From the NCBI GenBank assembly GCA_009377585.1, contig WHTS01000002.1, positions 97,097 through 161,096 on the forward strand: 64,000 nucleotides of DNA, written 5' to 3'. The translations under genes were made by a program, and so were the position numbers. The notes under the pieces were generated by a model. The model searched no databases. It was not told the origin of the DNA and saw only the letters and a list, made by a program, of their open reading frames with translations. Shown piece by piece: positions 18,964 through 28,819 of this stretch; within the stretch, counting starts at the first letter, position 1, and the number at the start of each line of letters is the position of its first letter. The DNA comes from Betaproteobacteria bacterium (GTDB lineage Bacteria > Pseudomonadota > Gammaproteobacteria > Burkholderiales > WYBJ01).

Positions 18964-21900
18964 TTACGGCAGCGCGCCCCACGCCCTTGCCAGCCGCTTG
19001 TACGAGACCGGGTAAGGCGTCTTCAATTCCTGCGCGAACAGCGACACGCGCTGCTCTTCGAGCATCCAGCGAAACTCGTCCAGCGCGGGCTCCACCAGGC
19101 CGCTCTTGCGATTGCGCTCGGCACGGCTCTGCAGCTGCTGCCACCAGCGGGAGAGCTCATGACTATGCTGCTCATCGCGATCCGGCGCTTGCGGCAGCTT
19201 CTGCAGTCGTCGCGACATGGCGGCCAGGTAGCGCGGGTAGTGTTGCAGGTGCTCGTAGGGCACCTGCGCGACGAAGCCAGGAAATACCAGTGCATCGAGC
19301 TGGCGTTCGAGATCGATGGTCGCGTGCCGAAACGCTTGCGCCGGCGGCGCCTCGATCGCCTTGCGCAGCGCGTGCGCCTCACCGAGGATAGCCTCGGCCA
19401 GACGCAGATATTCCTGTCCCACGACCTGCAGCCGCGCCCGCGCCTGCTTCAATTTCGCCTCGAACTGGCCGCGCGTACGCACCGGCGCCGGGTCCGCCCA
19501 AAGCGCCCGGTTCAGGCTCGCCTGCAGCAACGACTCGCGCAGCTGGTCGCCGCTGCCATAGGCGATGTAGGCGAGCGCCAGCTGCTTTCCCGGCGTAAAC
19601 AGCCGTTCCAGCGCGCGCACCTGGTCCTTGAGCGTCAAGCGCGTCAGGCGCGTCGTGCCCATGCGCGTTTCGGCCTGCGCCTTGGCCGCGGTATCGAGCA
19701 GCGTGAGACGCACGCTGTCGCCTGCGTCGACGAGCGCCGGATGGCCCACGAGCCGCTGCCCTGCGCGCATGAACTCGACCGTTTCGGGCAGCGCGATGTC
19801 ATCCCAGCTGCGAATTGCGCTTCGCTCCCATTGCGTCTGCGGCGTGAAGCTCGCCTGGGCTCTAGTGCCGTGCGCGCGCTGCAATGCCGGCAGATCGCGC
19901 CCGCAGGCCACTTCCTCGCCCTGTTCGTCCACCACGCTGAAGTTCATGCGCAAGTGCGCCGGCATCTCGATGTCGCGCCACAGATCGAGCGGCACGACGA
20001 TCCCGCGCACCGCTTCCAGCGCTTCCGACAGCGCATCGAGCAACGAGCGCTCGTGCCCCGCCCGGTCCAGCCATTCGAGACAGGCCGTCACGGTCTCGGG
20101 GATCGGCACGCAGGCGCGTCGCAGCGTCTTCGGCAGACCGCGCGAGAGCGAATTCACCTTGTCGCGCAGCAATCCAGGCACCAGCCACTCGAACGGCTCG
20201 GGCGCGATGCGGTTGAGCAGGTGCAACGGCACGATCGCCGTCACGCCATCCAGCGGATGACCCGGGTCGAAGCGATAGCGCAGCTTGAGCTCGGTATCAC
20301 CCGCACGCAGGCTGTCCGGGAAGCGCGCGGCCGAGATGTCGCCCGCTTCGGCCCGCACCAAGTCTTCGTGGCGCATGCAGAGCAGCCGCGGCTCGTCGCG
20401 CTCGGTCTGCTTGCGCCAGGCTTCGAAGCTCGCGCCTGAATTCACCCCGGCCGGGATGCGCGCATCGAAGAACCGGAACAAGGCCGAATCATCGACCAGC
20501 ACGTCGCGCCGCCGCGACTTGTGCTCGAGCGCGACGATCTCGCGCTTGAGCGCTGCGTTGTGGCGCTGGAATTGCGCGGTCGAGACGTAACCGCCTTCGA
20601 CCAGGCCGGCGCGGATGAAGATCTCGCGCGCATGGGCGGGATCGACCGGCGCATAGGGCACGCGCCGGCGCGCGACCAGCACGAGCCCGTACAACGAGAC
20701 CTGCTCCCACGCAATCGCCTGCGCCTGTTCCTTGTCCCAACGCGGATCGAGCCACGCCCGCCGCACCAGGTGCGCCCCCGCCGTCTCGATCCACTGCGGT
20801 TCGATCTGCGCGGCGACGCGCGCGAACAAGCGCGCGGTCTCCACCAGCTCCGCGCCCATCACCCATTTCGGCGAGCGCTTGCGCAGCCCCGAAGCCGGAT
20901 GCAGGGCGAAGCGAATTCCGCGCGCGCCGTCGTATTCGCCGTCTTCGTTCTTCGAGCCGATGTTGCCCAGCAATCCGGTCAGCAGCGCGCGGTGGATCTG
21001 CTCGTAGCTCGCCTCGGTCTCGCTTTCGAGCACGCCGCTCTCGCTCAACAGCACGTGCAGCTGGCCATGGACCTCGCGCCATTCGCGCATCCGCGACGGC
21101 GACAGGAAGTGCTCGCGCAACAGCTCGACGAGCTTGCGGTTGGATTTCTTGTGGCGGACAGCCTCGTCGTAAAAGCGCCAGAGCGCGAGCAGGCCGGTGA
21201 AATCCGAGCGCTCGTCGCGGAAGGCGGCATGGCGCTCGTCGGCGGCTTGCGCCTTGTCCAGCGGACGCTCGCGCGGATCCTGGATGGAGAGCGCCGCGGC
21301 TAGAACAAGAATCTCGCGCAGGCAGTTCTCGCGGCTCGCGGCCAGCACCATGCGCCCGATGCGCGGATCGATCGGCAGGCGGGCGAGCTGCCGGCCTATC
21401 GACGTCAGGCGGCGCTTGTCGTCGACGGCGCCCAGCTCGGCCAGCAGCTGATAGCCATCGCTCACCATGCGCGGCTGCGGTGGATCGAGAAACGGAAAGT
21501 TCTCGACATCGCCCAGGTCGAGCGCCTTCATCCGCAGGATCACGCCGGCCAGCGACGAGCGCAACAGCTCCGGATCGCCAAAGCGCGGGCGTGCCGCGAA
21601 ATCGTCCTCGTCATAGAGCCGAAAGCAGATGCCGTCGGACACGCGCCCACAGCGTCCCGCCCGCTGGTTGGCCGACGCTTGCGCGATCTTCTCGATCTGG
21701 AGCTGCTCGACCTTGTTGCGGTAGCTGTAGCGGTTGATGCGTGCAAGCCCGGTGTCGATCACGTAGCGGATGCCCGGCACGGTGAGCGAGGTCTCGGCCA
21801 CATTGGTGGCGAGCACGATGCGGCGCGCATTGGTCGGCTCGAACACGCGTTCCTGCTCGGCCGCAGACAGACGCGCATACAACGGCAGGATCTCCGCGCC

Positions 21901-22875
21901 CGCCGGGTGGCGCTTGCGCAACGCTTCGGCGCTCTGCCGGATCTCGCGCTCGCCGGGCAGGAAAACGAGCACGTGGCCCGGACCGCAGCGGTGCGCCTCG
22001 TCGACCGCGTCCACGATCGCCGCGCCGAGCTCGCTCTCGTCGGCATCGTCATCGACATCGGCCTCGCGTTGCGGCGCGCGATAGCGGATCTCGACCGGAT
22101 AGAGCCGGCCCGAGACTTCGATCACGGGCGCAGCGTCGAAGTGACGCGAGAAACGCTCGGCGTCGATCGTGGCCGACGTGACCACCACCTTGAGGTCGGG
22201 CCGCCGCGGCAGCAGCTGGCGCAAGTAGCCGAGCAGGAAGTCGATGTTGAGGCTGCGCTCGTGCGCTTCGTCGATGATGATGGTGTCGTAGGCCGCCAGC
22301 AGCTGGTCGCCCTGAGTCTCGGCGAGCAGGATGCCGTCGGTCATCAGCTTGACGTAGGCCGAGGGCGCGAGCTTGTCCTGGAATCGCACCTTGTAACCGA
22401 CGATCGCGCCGAGCGACGAACCGAGCTCTTGCGCAATGCGCGCAGCCACGCTGCGGGCGGCGATGCGCCGCGGCTGGGTGTGTCCGATGAGCCCGCTTGC
22501 GCCGCGTTTCAGATCGAGGCAGATCTTGGGCAGTTGCGTGGTCTTGCCCGAACCCGTCTCGCCGCACACGATGGTGACCGGATGGCGCGCGATGGCGGCC
22601 GCGATCTCGTCGCGCTTGGCGGCTACCGGCAGCGACTCCGGATACGAGGGCTGCGGCATGTGCGCCAGGCGCTCCAGCCGGCGTGCCTGCGATTGCGCCA
22701 TGCCCGCGCGCAAGGTCGCGAGTCGCGCCGCAAAGCGTTCGGGATCGCTTTCCGCGGCACGCAGCCGCGCGAGCGCTGCGACCAGACGATAGCGGTCGGC
22801 GGCCATGCATTCGGCGAGCGCGTGCTCGGCGTGCTCGACGATGTCGGTGACTGGTGTGGAGAGCATCGAGAGCAT
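18964..22875 (-). CDS. hrpA: HrpA DEAH-box RNA helicase
   Basis: This 1303-residue ATP-dependent helicase, close to E. coli HrpA (1300), acts in mRNA processing and rescue of collided ribosomes. Motif I is GETGSGKTTQ, motif II IIIDEAHERSL and motif III SATI. Helicase C, the HA2 and OB-fold regions and the long DUF3418 C-terminal part follow, ending near YPVSYKRLARAWG. The reading frame continues far upstream without a stop because of high G+C content. The family start fits the ATG at 22875, which gives MLSMLSTPVTDIVEHAEH. Confidence 0.95.
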   Translation of the reverse strand: MLSMLSTPVTDIVEHAEHALAECMAADRYRLVAALARLRAAESDPERFAARLATLRAGMAQSQARRLERLAHMPQPSYPESLPVAAKRDEIAAAIARHPVTIVCGETGSGKTTQLPKICLDLKRGASGLIGHTQPRRIAARSVAARIAQELGSSLGAIVGYKVRFQDKLAPSAYVKLMTDGILLAETQGDQLLAAYDTIIIDEAHERSLNIDFLLGYLRQLLPRRPDLKVVVTSATIDAERFSRHFDAAPVIEVSGRLYPVEIRYRAPQREADVDDDADESELGAAIVDAVDEAHRCGPGHVLVFLPGEREIRQSAEALRKRHPAGAEILPLYARLSAAEQERVFEPTNARRIVLATNVAETSLTVPGIRYVIDTGLARINRYSYRNKVEQLQIEKIAQASANQRAGRCGRVSDGICFRLYDEDDFAARPRFGDPELLRSSLAGVILRMKALDLGDVENFPFLDPPQPRMVSDGYQLLAELGAVDDKRRLTSIGRQLARLPIDPRIGRMVLAASRENCLREILVLAAALSIQDPRERPLDKAQAADERHAAFRDERSDFTGLLALWRFYDEAVRHKKSNRKLVELLREHFLSPSRMREWREVHGQLHVLLSESGVLESETEASYEQIHRALLTGLLGNIGSKNEDGEYDGARGIRFALHPASGLRKRSPKWVMGAELVETARLFARVAAQIEPQWIETAGAHLVRRAWLDPRWDKEQAQAIAWEQVSLYGLVLVARRRVPYAPVDPAHAREIFIRAGLVEGGYVSTAQFQRHNAALKREIVALEHKSRRRDVLVDDSALFRFFDARIPAGVNSGASFEAWRKQTERDEPRLLCMRHEDLVRAEAGDISAARFPDSLRAGDTELKLRYRFDPGHPLDGVTAIVPLHLLNRIAPEPFEWLVPGLLRDKVNSLSRGLPKTLRRACVPIPETVTACLEWLDRAGHERSLLDALSEALEAVRGIVVPLDLWRDIEMPAHLRMNFSVVDEQGEEVACGRDLPALQRAHGTRAQASFTPQTQWERSAIRSWDDIALPETVEFMRAGQRLVGHPALVDAGDSVRLTLLDTAAKAQAETRMGTTRLTRLTLKDQVRALERLFTPGKQLALAYIAYGSGDQLRESLLQASLNRALWADPAPVRTRGQFEAKLKQARARLQVVGQEYLRLAEAILGEAHALRKAIEAPPAQAFRHATIDLERQLDALVFPGFVAQVPYEHLQHYPRYLAAMSRRLQKLPQAPDRDEQHSHELSRWWQQLQSRAERNRKSGLVEPALDEFRWMLEEQRVSLFAQELKTPYPVSYKRLARAWGALP

Positions 22876-23058
22876 GCTGTGGGTCGACGCAGCAAGCGTT
22901 GCACTCGCGGCATGTGGGCAGCCGTGCAAAGCCGGTGCTACGAGCTGTCGAACGGTGATTATATTCACACCGTGTGCGCATTGCGGCGGTCGAGCCCGAC
23001 CGGCTGCTTGGTGCGACCCGCGCTTTCCCCGATAATCGAGCGCAAGGAGCTTCGCGCC

Positions 23059-26000
23059 GTGAACCGCAAACGCATACGGATAGTCGTGCTCTCGCTGGCA
23101 GCGGCGGTCGCGCTGTACGCCCTGCTCGGCTTCCTGCTCGTGCCGTATGCCGCGAAGCGTTTGCTGGTCTCGTTCGTCGAGCGCGATCTCGGCCACAAGC
23201 TGACGCTGGGCGAGGTGCGGTTCAATCCGTTCACCTTCAGGGCCGAGCTCGTCGGTATCGATTTGCGCGAGCCCGATGGCGGCGCGATGTTCGCCTGCGG
23301 TAATCTGTGGGTCGACTTCGAAGCGGCGAGCCTGTGGCGGCGCGCCTGGACTTTTGCCGACATCGCTGCACGAGCGCCCGAGGTCCGTGTCGAGCTGCGG
23401 CCGAACGGGCGGCATAATTTCAGCGCGCTGCTGGATGCGTTGCGCGATCCCAAGCCCCAGCCGGACCAGCCCCGGCCCCGGCTTGCGATCGAGCACATCG
23501 CCATCGAAGCAGGTCGCATCGATCTGGCCGATCCGCAGGCAGGACAAGCGGCGGGGCTGACGCTCGCCCCAATCGCGTTCGAGCTTACCGAGCTCACGAC
23601 CGAAGCCTCCGACACCGCGCCCTACAAGCTGACGGCCCGTTCGCCGGACGGGGAACGTATCGAATGGAACGGCGAAGTCTCCATCAACCCGATCGCGTCC
23701 AAGGGCCGGCTCGCCCTGCAAGGCTGGAACTTTGCGACCCTGGCGCGTTGGCTCGGCAACCGCATTGCGCTGGAGCGCGCCGCCGGCACGCTCGACCTGT
23801 CCTTCGATTACGACAGCGCGTTCGCAGGGGGTGTGGGCGCGTTCACGATGTCGAACCTGCAAGCGCGCATTGCGGACCTGACGCTGGTGAACCGTGCTGC
23901 GCGTGAGCCGTTCGCGCAGCTCGAGAGCTTGCAGCTGAGTGGTGGTACGCTGGATCTCGCTGCACGCACGTTCGCACTCGAGCGCGTGGAGATCGCGCAC
24001 GCGGCACTCGCGCTGGAGGTGGGCGCCGATGGGTCCGGCAACTGGTCGGGCGCCATCCCGAGAGCGCCGGACGCCGCCTCAGAACCTGCGCCGGCGCCTA
24101 TCTCGACACCTGCCCCGACACCTGCCCCGACACCTGCCCCGACACCTGCCCCGACACCTGCCCCGACACCTGCCGCGGCATCTGCCTCAGCACCTGCCCC
24201 GCAGACCGAAACGCCGGCAACCGCAGCCGCGAATGCCCAGCCCTGGAGCGGCCGCATCGGCCGGCTGGTCGTTACCGGTTCGGCGTTCTCGTATGCCGAT
24301 CGGCGGGTCGAGTCCGCCGCCGAGGTATCGGCTGCCGACGTTGCATTCGAAACGACTGCGCAGGCGACCCATTCGAGCGCGGCGAACGCGATCACGCTTT
24401 CGAACATCCGGAGTGCGATCGGCAAGCTCGCCTTACGCAGCGGCGAGCAACAGCTCGAAGGCGCGCAAGCGGCGCTGAAGGCAGCCGGCGTCGACGCAAA
24501 GCTCGGCGGCAGCGGCATCGAGCTCGATGCCAAAGGCGTCGACGCGGCGCTCGCATCGATCGATCTAGGGCAAGGCGATGACCGCTGGCAGGCCGGCAAG
24601 GCCGGCGCCGCAATCGAATCGGTTCGGGTCAGCGCCAGCGAGAACGGCGGCGCACGGGTCGAAGGCACCGGGTTTGCGCTCGAAGCGAACGGCATCGCAG
24701 CGCGTCTGAGCAAGGACGCAAAGAACGCCATCGAAATCGGTTCGGCGACCGCGCGTGCGCGCACGGTCGCACTCGAACCGGGCGCGAACAACCCGAGCGT
24801 TCGTATCGATGGCTTGGGCGGTGCGATCCAATCGGCGCTGGTGCGCGACCCCGCGAGCGGCAACGAGCTCGCGCGCCTGGCGCGCGCCGAGCTCGCCGGC
24901 GCAGCCGCCTCGACGGGCAGCCGCACCTTGAGCGTCGAGAAGGTCGCTGTTGCCGACGTCCATGCCGCAGTCACGCTGGCCGCAGCAGGAAAGTCGAACT
25001 GGGATGCTCTCGTAGCCGCATTCGGTTCAGGCGCAACGCCGGCGCAGGCGAAACCCGCGCAGGCCGCGGCGCCGTGGCAGGTCGTGGTGAACGCCATCGA
25101 GCTCGGCAATCTCGGCGGCACCTTCACCGATCGGCGCCAGGAGCCGCCGCTTGCCGTCGAGCTGCAGCAGCTGAACGCTCGTGTGCGCAATGCGAGCACC
25201 GACGGCGCCAAGCCGATGCAGCTTCAGCTCAGCGGGCGTATCAAGGACGGCGGTCAGTTCAATGTCGCGGGAAGCGTCCACGCACGCACGTATGCAGCCG
25301 ATCTCAAGGTGAAGCTGAGCGGGCTGTCGTTGACGCCGCTACAACCCTACGCCGCCCGCTACGCGCGGGTGCAGATCGTGTCGGCACTCGCGTCCGCCGA
25401 CGGACGCCTGCGCTATGGATTCACCCAAGCAGCCGGCGCGGATTTCGTGTTCGAGGGCGAGCTGGGGCTGGACAAGGTCATCGTCGAGGAGACCGAGCCG
25501 GCGCAGCCGTTCCTGTCGATCGAAACGCTGCGCGCCGCGCAGACGCGACTGACCCTGGGCCCCGATCGTTTGGAAATCCCGGACCTGCGGCTCGACAAGC
25601 TCGCCACGCGCCTTTTGATCACCGAGGACCAGAGCGTCAACATCGTCAAGCTGCTGCGCCCGCAAGCGCAATCAGCAACGTCTAACGCGGCTGCGGTCGC
25701 GAAACCGCCGCCGACCGATACAGGCGCGAAACGCGCGGCCGATGCAAGCGATGCCGCCGATCCGTTCCCGATCGTGATTTCGCGCGTGCGCGTGGACAAC
25801 TCGGTGCTCGAATTCTCCGACTTGAGCCTGACGCCGCAATTCAACACGCGCATGCACGAGCTGCAGGGTGTCGTCACCGGCATTTCCACCTCGGCCGACA
25901 CGCGCGCCCGGATGGAGCTCGACGCGCGCGTGGACGAGTTCGGCTCGGCTCAGATCCGCGGCGTCATGAATCTGTTCAAGCCGAAAGTCTTCACCAATGT

Positions 26001-27141
26001 GAACCTGATTTTCCGCAACCTGGAGATGACCGATCTCACGCCCTATGCGGCCAAGTTCGCGGGCTATCGCATCGCCTCCGGCAAGCTGTCGATGGACCTG
26101 CAGTACCGCATCAGGAAAAGCCAGCTCGTGGGCGAGAACAAGATCGTCGTCGACAAGCTCGAGCTGGGCGAGCGGGTCGAAAGCCCGTCGGCACTCGATC
26201 TGCCGCTGGAGCTCGCAATCGCCATCCTCAAGGACGACAAGGGCCGCATCGATATCGGGCTGCCGGTTTCCGGCAGCCTCGAAGACCCGCAGTTCAGCAT
26301 CGCGGCCGTGGTGTGGAACGCGTTCGGCAACCTGCTCGGCCGCATCGTGACCGCGCCGTTTCGCGCTCTGGCGAGCATTCTCGGCGGCGGCGCCAGCGCC
26401 GAAGAGCTTTCCTCCATCCGGTTCGATCCCGGCAGCGCACGCATCGCGCCGCCCGAACGCGTGCATCTGGAGACGGTCGCCGAGGCGCTCGGGAAGCGGC
26501 CCGAGCTCAAGCTCACCGTGAATCCCACCTATGCGCCGCAAGCCGACCGGGAAGCGTTGCAGTCGGCCGCGGTGCGGCGCGATGTGCTCGCGCGCGCCGG
26601 CATCAAACTCGATCCCGGCGAGTCTCCCGGGCCGCTCGACTACGGCAGCTCGCGCATCCGTAGCGCCATTGAGGCGACCTTCACGGACGCGTTCGGCTTT
26701 CCTGCCGCACGCGACCTGCGCGCGGAGGTGGCGAAGCGCAAGCCGAAGTCCGGTGCCGGCTCACCGGCTGCCGGCAGCAGCGAAGCGAAGCCGCCCGCGG
26801 AACCGACCGCCGCCCCGAAGCCGCAGGCCTCGGCGAATGCGGCAGGCACTGGCGCCACGGACGCGCCTGCGGACGCGGGCGTCAAGCCGGCCACGAGCGC
26901 GCCGGCCATCGGAGATATTCGCGTCGCACGTGCCATGGTGCGGCGGCTGATCGAGGCACGGCCGGTCGAGGACGCTGCGCTTACCGAGCTCGCGCAGCGG
27001 CGCGGCGAGGCAATCGCGGAGGCGTTGCGCGCGACCAAGAAAATCGAACCCGCCCGGCTCGGCACGGCCGCGCCGAGCGCGGTCGAGGTCCCGCCCGAAG
27101 GCAGCGTGGTGACGAACCTGGAGCTCGGCGTCGTCAAGTAG
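23059..27141 (+). CDS. AsmA-like DUF748 envelope protein
   Basis: This very large protein (1360 residues) has an N-terminal membrane anchor (about 8-30) and repetitive beta-rich periplasmic domains of the DUF748/AsmA type. AsmA-like proteins bridge the periplasm and are linked to lipid transport or outer-membrane homeostasis. The start is GTG at 23059 with AAGGAG nine bases upstream. Residues about 350-373 are a Thr-Pro-Ala-Pro repeat encoded by a 12-bp tandem array. The C-terminal part contains an OmpA-like beta-alpha stretch (RFDPGSARIAPPERVHLETV) and a second Ala/Pro-rich linker near 1230-1290. It is divergent from hrpA with a 183-base gap. Confidence 0.85.
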   Translation: MNRKRIRIVVLSLAAAVALYALLGFLLVPYAAKRLLVSFVERDLGHKLTLGEVRFNPFTFRAELVGIDLREPDGGAMFACGNLWVDFEAASLWRRAWTFADIAARAPEVRVELRPNGRHNFSALLDALRDPKPQPDQPRPRLAIEHIAIEAGRIDLADPQAGQAAGLTLAPIAFELTELTTEASDTAPYKLTARSPDGERIEWNGEVSINPIASKGRLALQGWNFATLARWLGNRIALERAAGTLDLSFDYDSAFAGGVGAFTMSNLQARIADLTLVNRAAREPFAQLESLQLSGGTLDLAARTFALERVEIAHAALALEVGADGSGNWSGAIPRAPDAASEPAPAPISTPAPTPAPTPAPTPAPTPAPTPAAASASAPAPQTETPATAAANAQPWSGRIGRLVVTGSAFSYADRRVESAAEVSAADVAFETTAQATHSSAANAITLSNIRSAIGKLALRSGEQQLEGAQAALKAAGVDAKLGGSGIELDAKGVDAALASIDLGQGDDRWQAGKAGAAIESVRVSASENGGARVEGTGFALEANGIAARLSKDAKNAIEIGSATARARTVALEPGANNPSVRIDGLGGAIQSALVRDPASGNELARLARAELAGAAASTGSRTLSVEKVAVADVHAAVTLAAAGKSNWDALVAAFGSGATPAQAKPAQAAAPWQVVVNAIELGNLGGTFTDRRQEPPLAVELQQLNARVRNASTDGAKPMQLQLSGRIKDGGQFNVAGSVHARTYAADLKVKLSGLSLTPLQPYAARYARVQIVSALASADGRLRYGFTQAAGADFVFEGELGLDKVIVEETEPAQPFLSIETLRAAQTRLTLGPDRLEIPDLRLDKLATRLLITEDQSVNIVKLLRPQAQSATSNAAAVAKPPPTDTGAKRAADASDAADPFPIVISRVRVDNSVLEFSDLSLTPQFNTRMHELQGVVTGISTSADTRARMELDARVDEFGSAQIRGVMNLFKPKVFTNVNLIFRNLEMTDLTPYAAKFAGYRIASGKLSMDLQYRIRKSQLVGENKIVVDKLELGERVESPSALDLPLELAIAILKDDKGRIDIGLPVSGSLEDPQFSIAAVVWNAFGNLLGRIVTAPFRALASILGGGASAEELSSIRFDPGSARIAPPERVHLETVAEALGKRPELKLTVNPTYAPQADREALQSAAVRRDVLARAGIKLDPGESPGPLDYGSSRIRSAIEATFTDAFGFPAARDLRAEVAKRKPKSGAGSPAAGSSEAKPPAEPTAAPKPQASANAAGTGATDAPADAGVKPATSAPAIGDIRVARAMVRRLIEARPVEDAALTELAQRRGEAIAEALRATKKIEPARLGTAAPSAVEVPPEGSVVTNLELGVVK
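24106..24177 (+). repeat. 12-bp tandem array inside the DUF748 gene
   Basis: Five exact copies of ACACCTGCCCCG run from 24106 to 24165, followed by a one-mismatch copy and further degenerate units. Each unit encodes Thr-Pro-Ala-Pro in frame, so unit gain or loss would change linker length without a frameshift. Confidence 0.95.
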
Positions 27142-27150
27142 CCATTCGCC

Positions 27151-28590
27151 TCAGAAGCGCGACTTGAACGTCGTCCAGTCCCAGCTACTGTTCTTCTCGT
27201 TCAGCGTCGCGCACAGCAGCGTATCGCCGTCGGTACGCACGTTGACCAGGCCGTACACGATTCCCGTGACCATGTAGGAGCCCGCCAGCCGGCGCGAGCC
27301 GCTCGCCGCCTTCAGATCGCCCGCGTTCACCTGCTTGTACCCCACGCGCGCCTTGGCTGCCGCCAGAGCCGCGGCATCCAGCGTGTTGCCGGATAACGTC
27401 AAGGCATCGACTCGACCGACACGGAAACTGCGCGATATCTCGGTCGAGTAGACGAGCGGCGTAAGCAAGCGGTCGGCATCGACGCTGACGTGCCCCGCCA
27501 CCGCGGAGGCGCTCACGATCGCCGGGCGCGGATGCGCATGCTGTTCGCTGTCGCCGGAGCTGATGATGGTGGCCGAGGGCTCGGTCGCCGCCAGGAACTG
27601 ATACGAGACGTCGTCGGAGCCGTGATGGCAACTCTTGGCCACATCGCAGGCGAAATCCAGCCGGCTGCCGGTATAGGCTTCGAGCAGGCGACGGTGCGCA
27701 TTGCGGTTGAGATCGCCGGTGAGGAGTATGCGTGCGCGCCCGTAGTCGAGGCGCAGCACGAGGCTGTTGCCATTGGTGTTCTGCGAATTGCTTCCGAGAT
27801 CGTACAGGCGCCCCTTGTCCGGCTCCACCGGGGCGAGCACGCGCAGCGACGCCGCGCCCTGTTCCGGATCGAATCCGGGCACATAGGGGGTGCGATCGCT
27901 CAATCGCTTGACCTTGCAACCGCACGCCAGCACCCGGCGCAGGAAGCTCGCCCATTCCCCCTGCAATGCCGGTTGCGCGCCTGCGCGCAACGCTTCCCGC
28001 AGGCTCGTGCGGCCCTGCAGCAGGCGAACCAGGCGATCGTTCTCGACCGGTCCGAGATTGCGCTTGCCCGCATCGCTCCACCACGAAACGCCGGCGTGGT
28101 AGAAAGCCTTCACCTCGACCGACTTCGCATCCAGCTCGTCCTGGTGCGCCGGCTCGAGCAAGTCCCACAGCCCGCCGTAGTGATCGGCATCGCAGTGCGA
28201 GCTCATCATCGCGTCGAGCACGATCGCGTCGCGGCCGTAGTCGCGCACGAACTTCCAGTCGACGAAATCGGCCGCGTTCTTCCCGGTCTGCTGCTTCGCG
28301 CGGTTGTAGCCACCGTCGATCAGCACATGGCGGTCGTCGGGGAAGCGGATCAAAATCCCGTCGCCCTGGCCGACGTCGATGAAGTACACCTCGAGCAGCG
28401 ACGTATCGCCCAGCGCGGCCGGATCGACGTAGCCGGTAATGCCGCGGGCACGCACGCGCCAGCGTGCGGCTGACGAATCGAGCACGTGCACGCGGTCGCC
28501 CCACAAGAGCTCGATGCGCCGCCGGCGGCCCGTTGGCTGGGCGTAGAGCGGCGCCGTCGGAGTGGCGAGGTATTTGACGACATCGGTCAT
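27151..28590 (-). CDS. Metallo-beta-lactamase-fold hydrolase with SH3-like domain (ComEC-like)
   Basis: This 479-residue protein starts with an SH3-type domain (about 1-65, ELLWGDRVHVLDSSAARWRV). A metallo-beta-lactamase domain of the ComEC/Rec2 type follows, beginning LLEVYFIDVGQGDGILI. Metal ligands are visible in SSHCDADHYGG (HxDxDH) and later in LLTGDLN and KSCHHGSDD. No membrane segments are seen, so it is not a DNA-uptake channel but a stand-alone hydrolase, possibly acting on nucleic acid or a phosphodiester. It converges on the DUF748 gene with a nine-base gap. Function is unknown. Confidence 0.78.
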   Translation of the reverse strand: MTDVVKYLATPTAPLYAQPTGRRRRIELLWGDRVHVLDSSAARWRVRARGITGYVDPAALGDTSLLEVYFIDVGQGDGILIRFPDDRHVLIDGGYNRAKQQTGKNAADFVDWKFVRDYGRDAIVLDAMMSSHCDADHYGGLWDLLEPAHQDELDAKSVEVKAFYHAGVSWWSDAGKRNLGPVENDRLVRLLQGRTSLREALRAGAQPALQGEWASFLRRVLACGCKVKRLSDRTPYVPGFDPEQGAASLRVLAPVEPDKGRLYDLGSNSQNTNGNSLVLRLDYGRARILLTGDLNRNAHRRLLEAYTGSRLDFACDVAKSCHHGSDDVSYQFLAATEPSATIISSGDSEQHAHPRPAIVSASAVAGHVSVDADRLLTPLVYSTEISRSFRVGRVDALTLSGNTLDAAALAAAKARVGYKQVNAGDLKAASGSRRLAGSYMVTGIVYGLVNVRTDGDTLLCATLNEKNSSWDWTTFKSRF

Positions 28591-28819
28591 GACAAAGCCT
28601 TATCGACGATGCGGCACGTGAAGCCGTGGCGGCGCGATGCTCTGCGCTCCTGTCGGCGGAAGGGCGCGGCTCACGATTGCGCAAACGCGCTCGCGTTCGT
28701 TGCGCCGGCCGCGCCATGATAGCGCCCGCGCGCCCCATCCGCCCCGGCGCCGGCTGACGGGCCGTGCGCTAGAATCGAGCGCGCGGGCGAGGTAACCGCC
28801 GGCACGAAGGAATCCCCGA

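Noticed and set aside
21679..23058. Upstream extension of the DUF748 frame
   Set aside because: It is antisense to hrpA; the GTG at 23059 with AAGGAG and a signal anchor is the clear start.
22876..24000. Upstream extension of the hrpA frame
   Set aside because: It overlaps the start of the DUF748 gene on the opposite strand and has no family similarity; HrpA begins at 22875.
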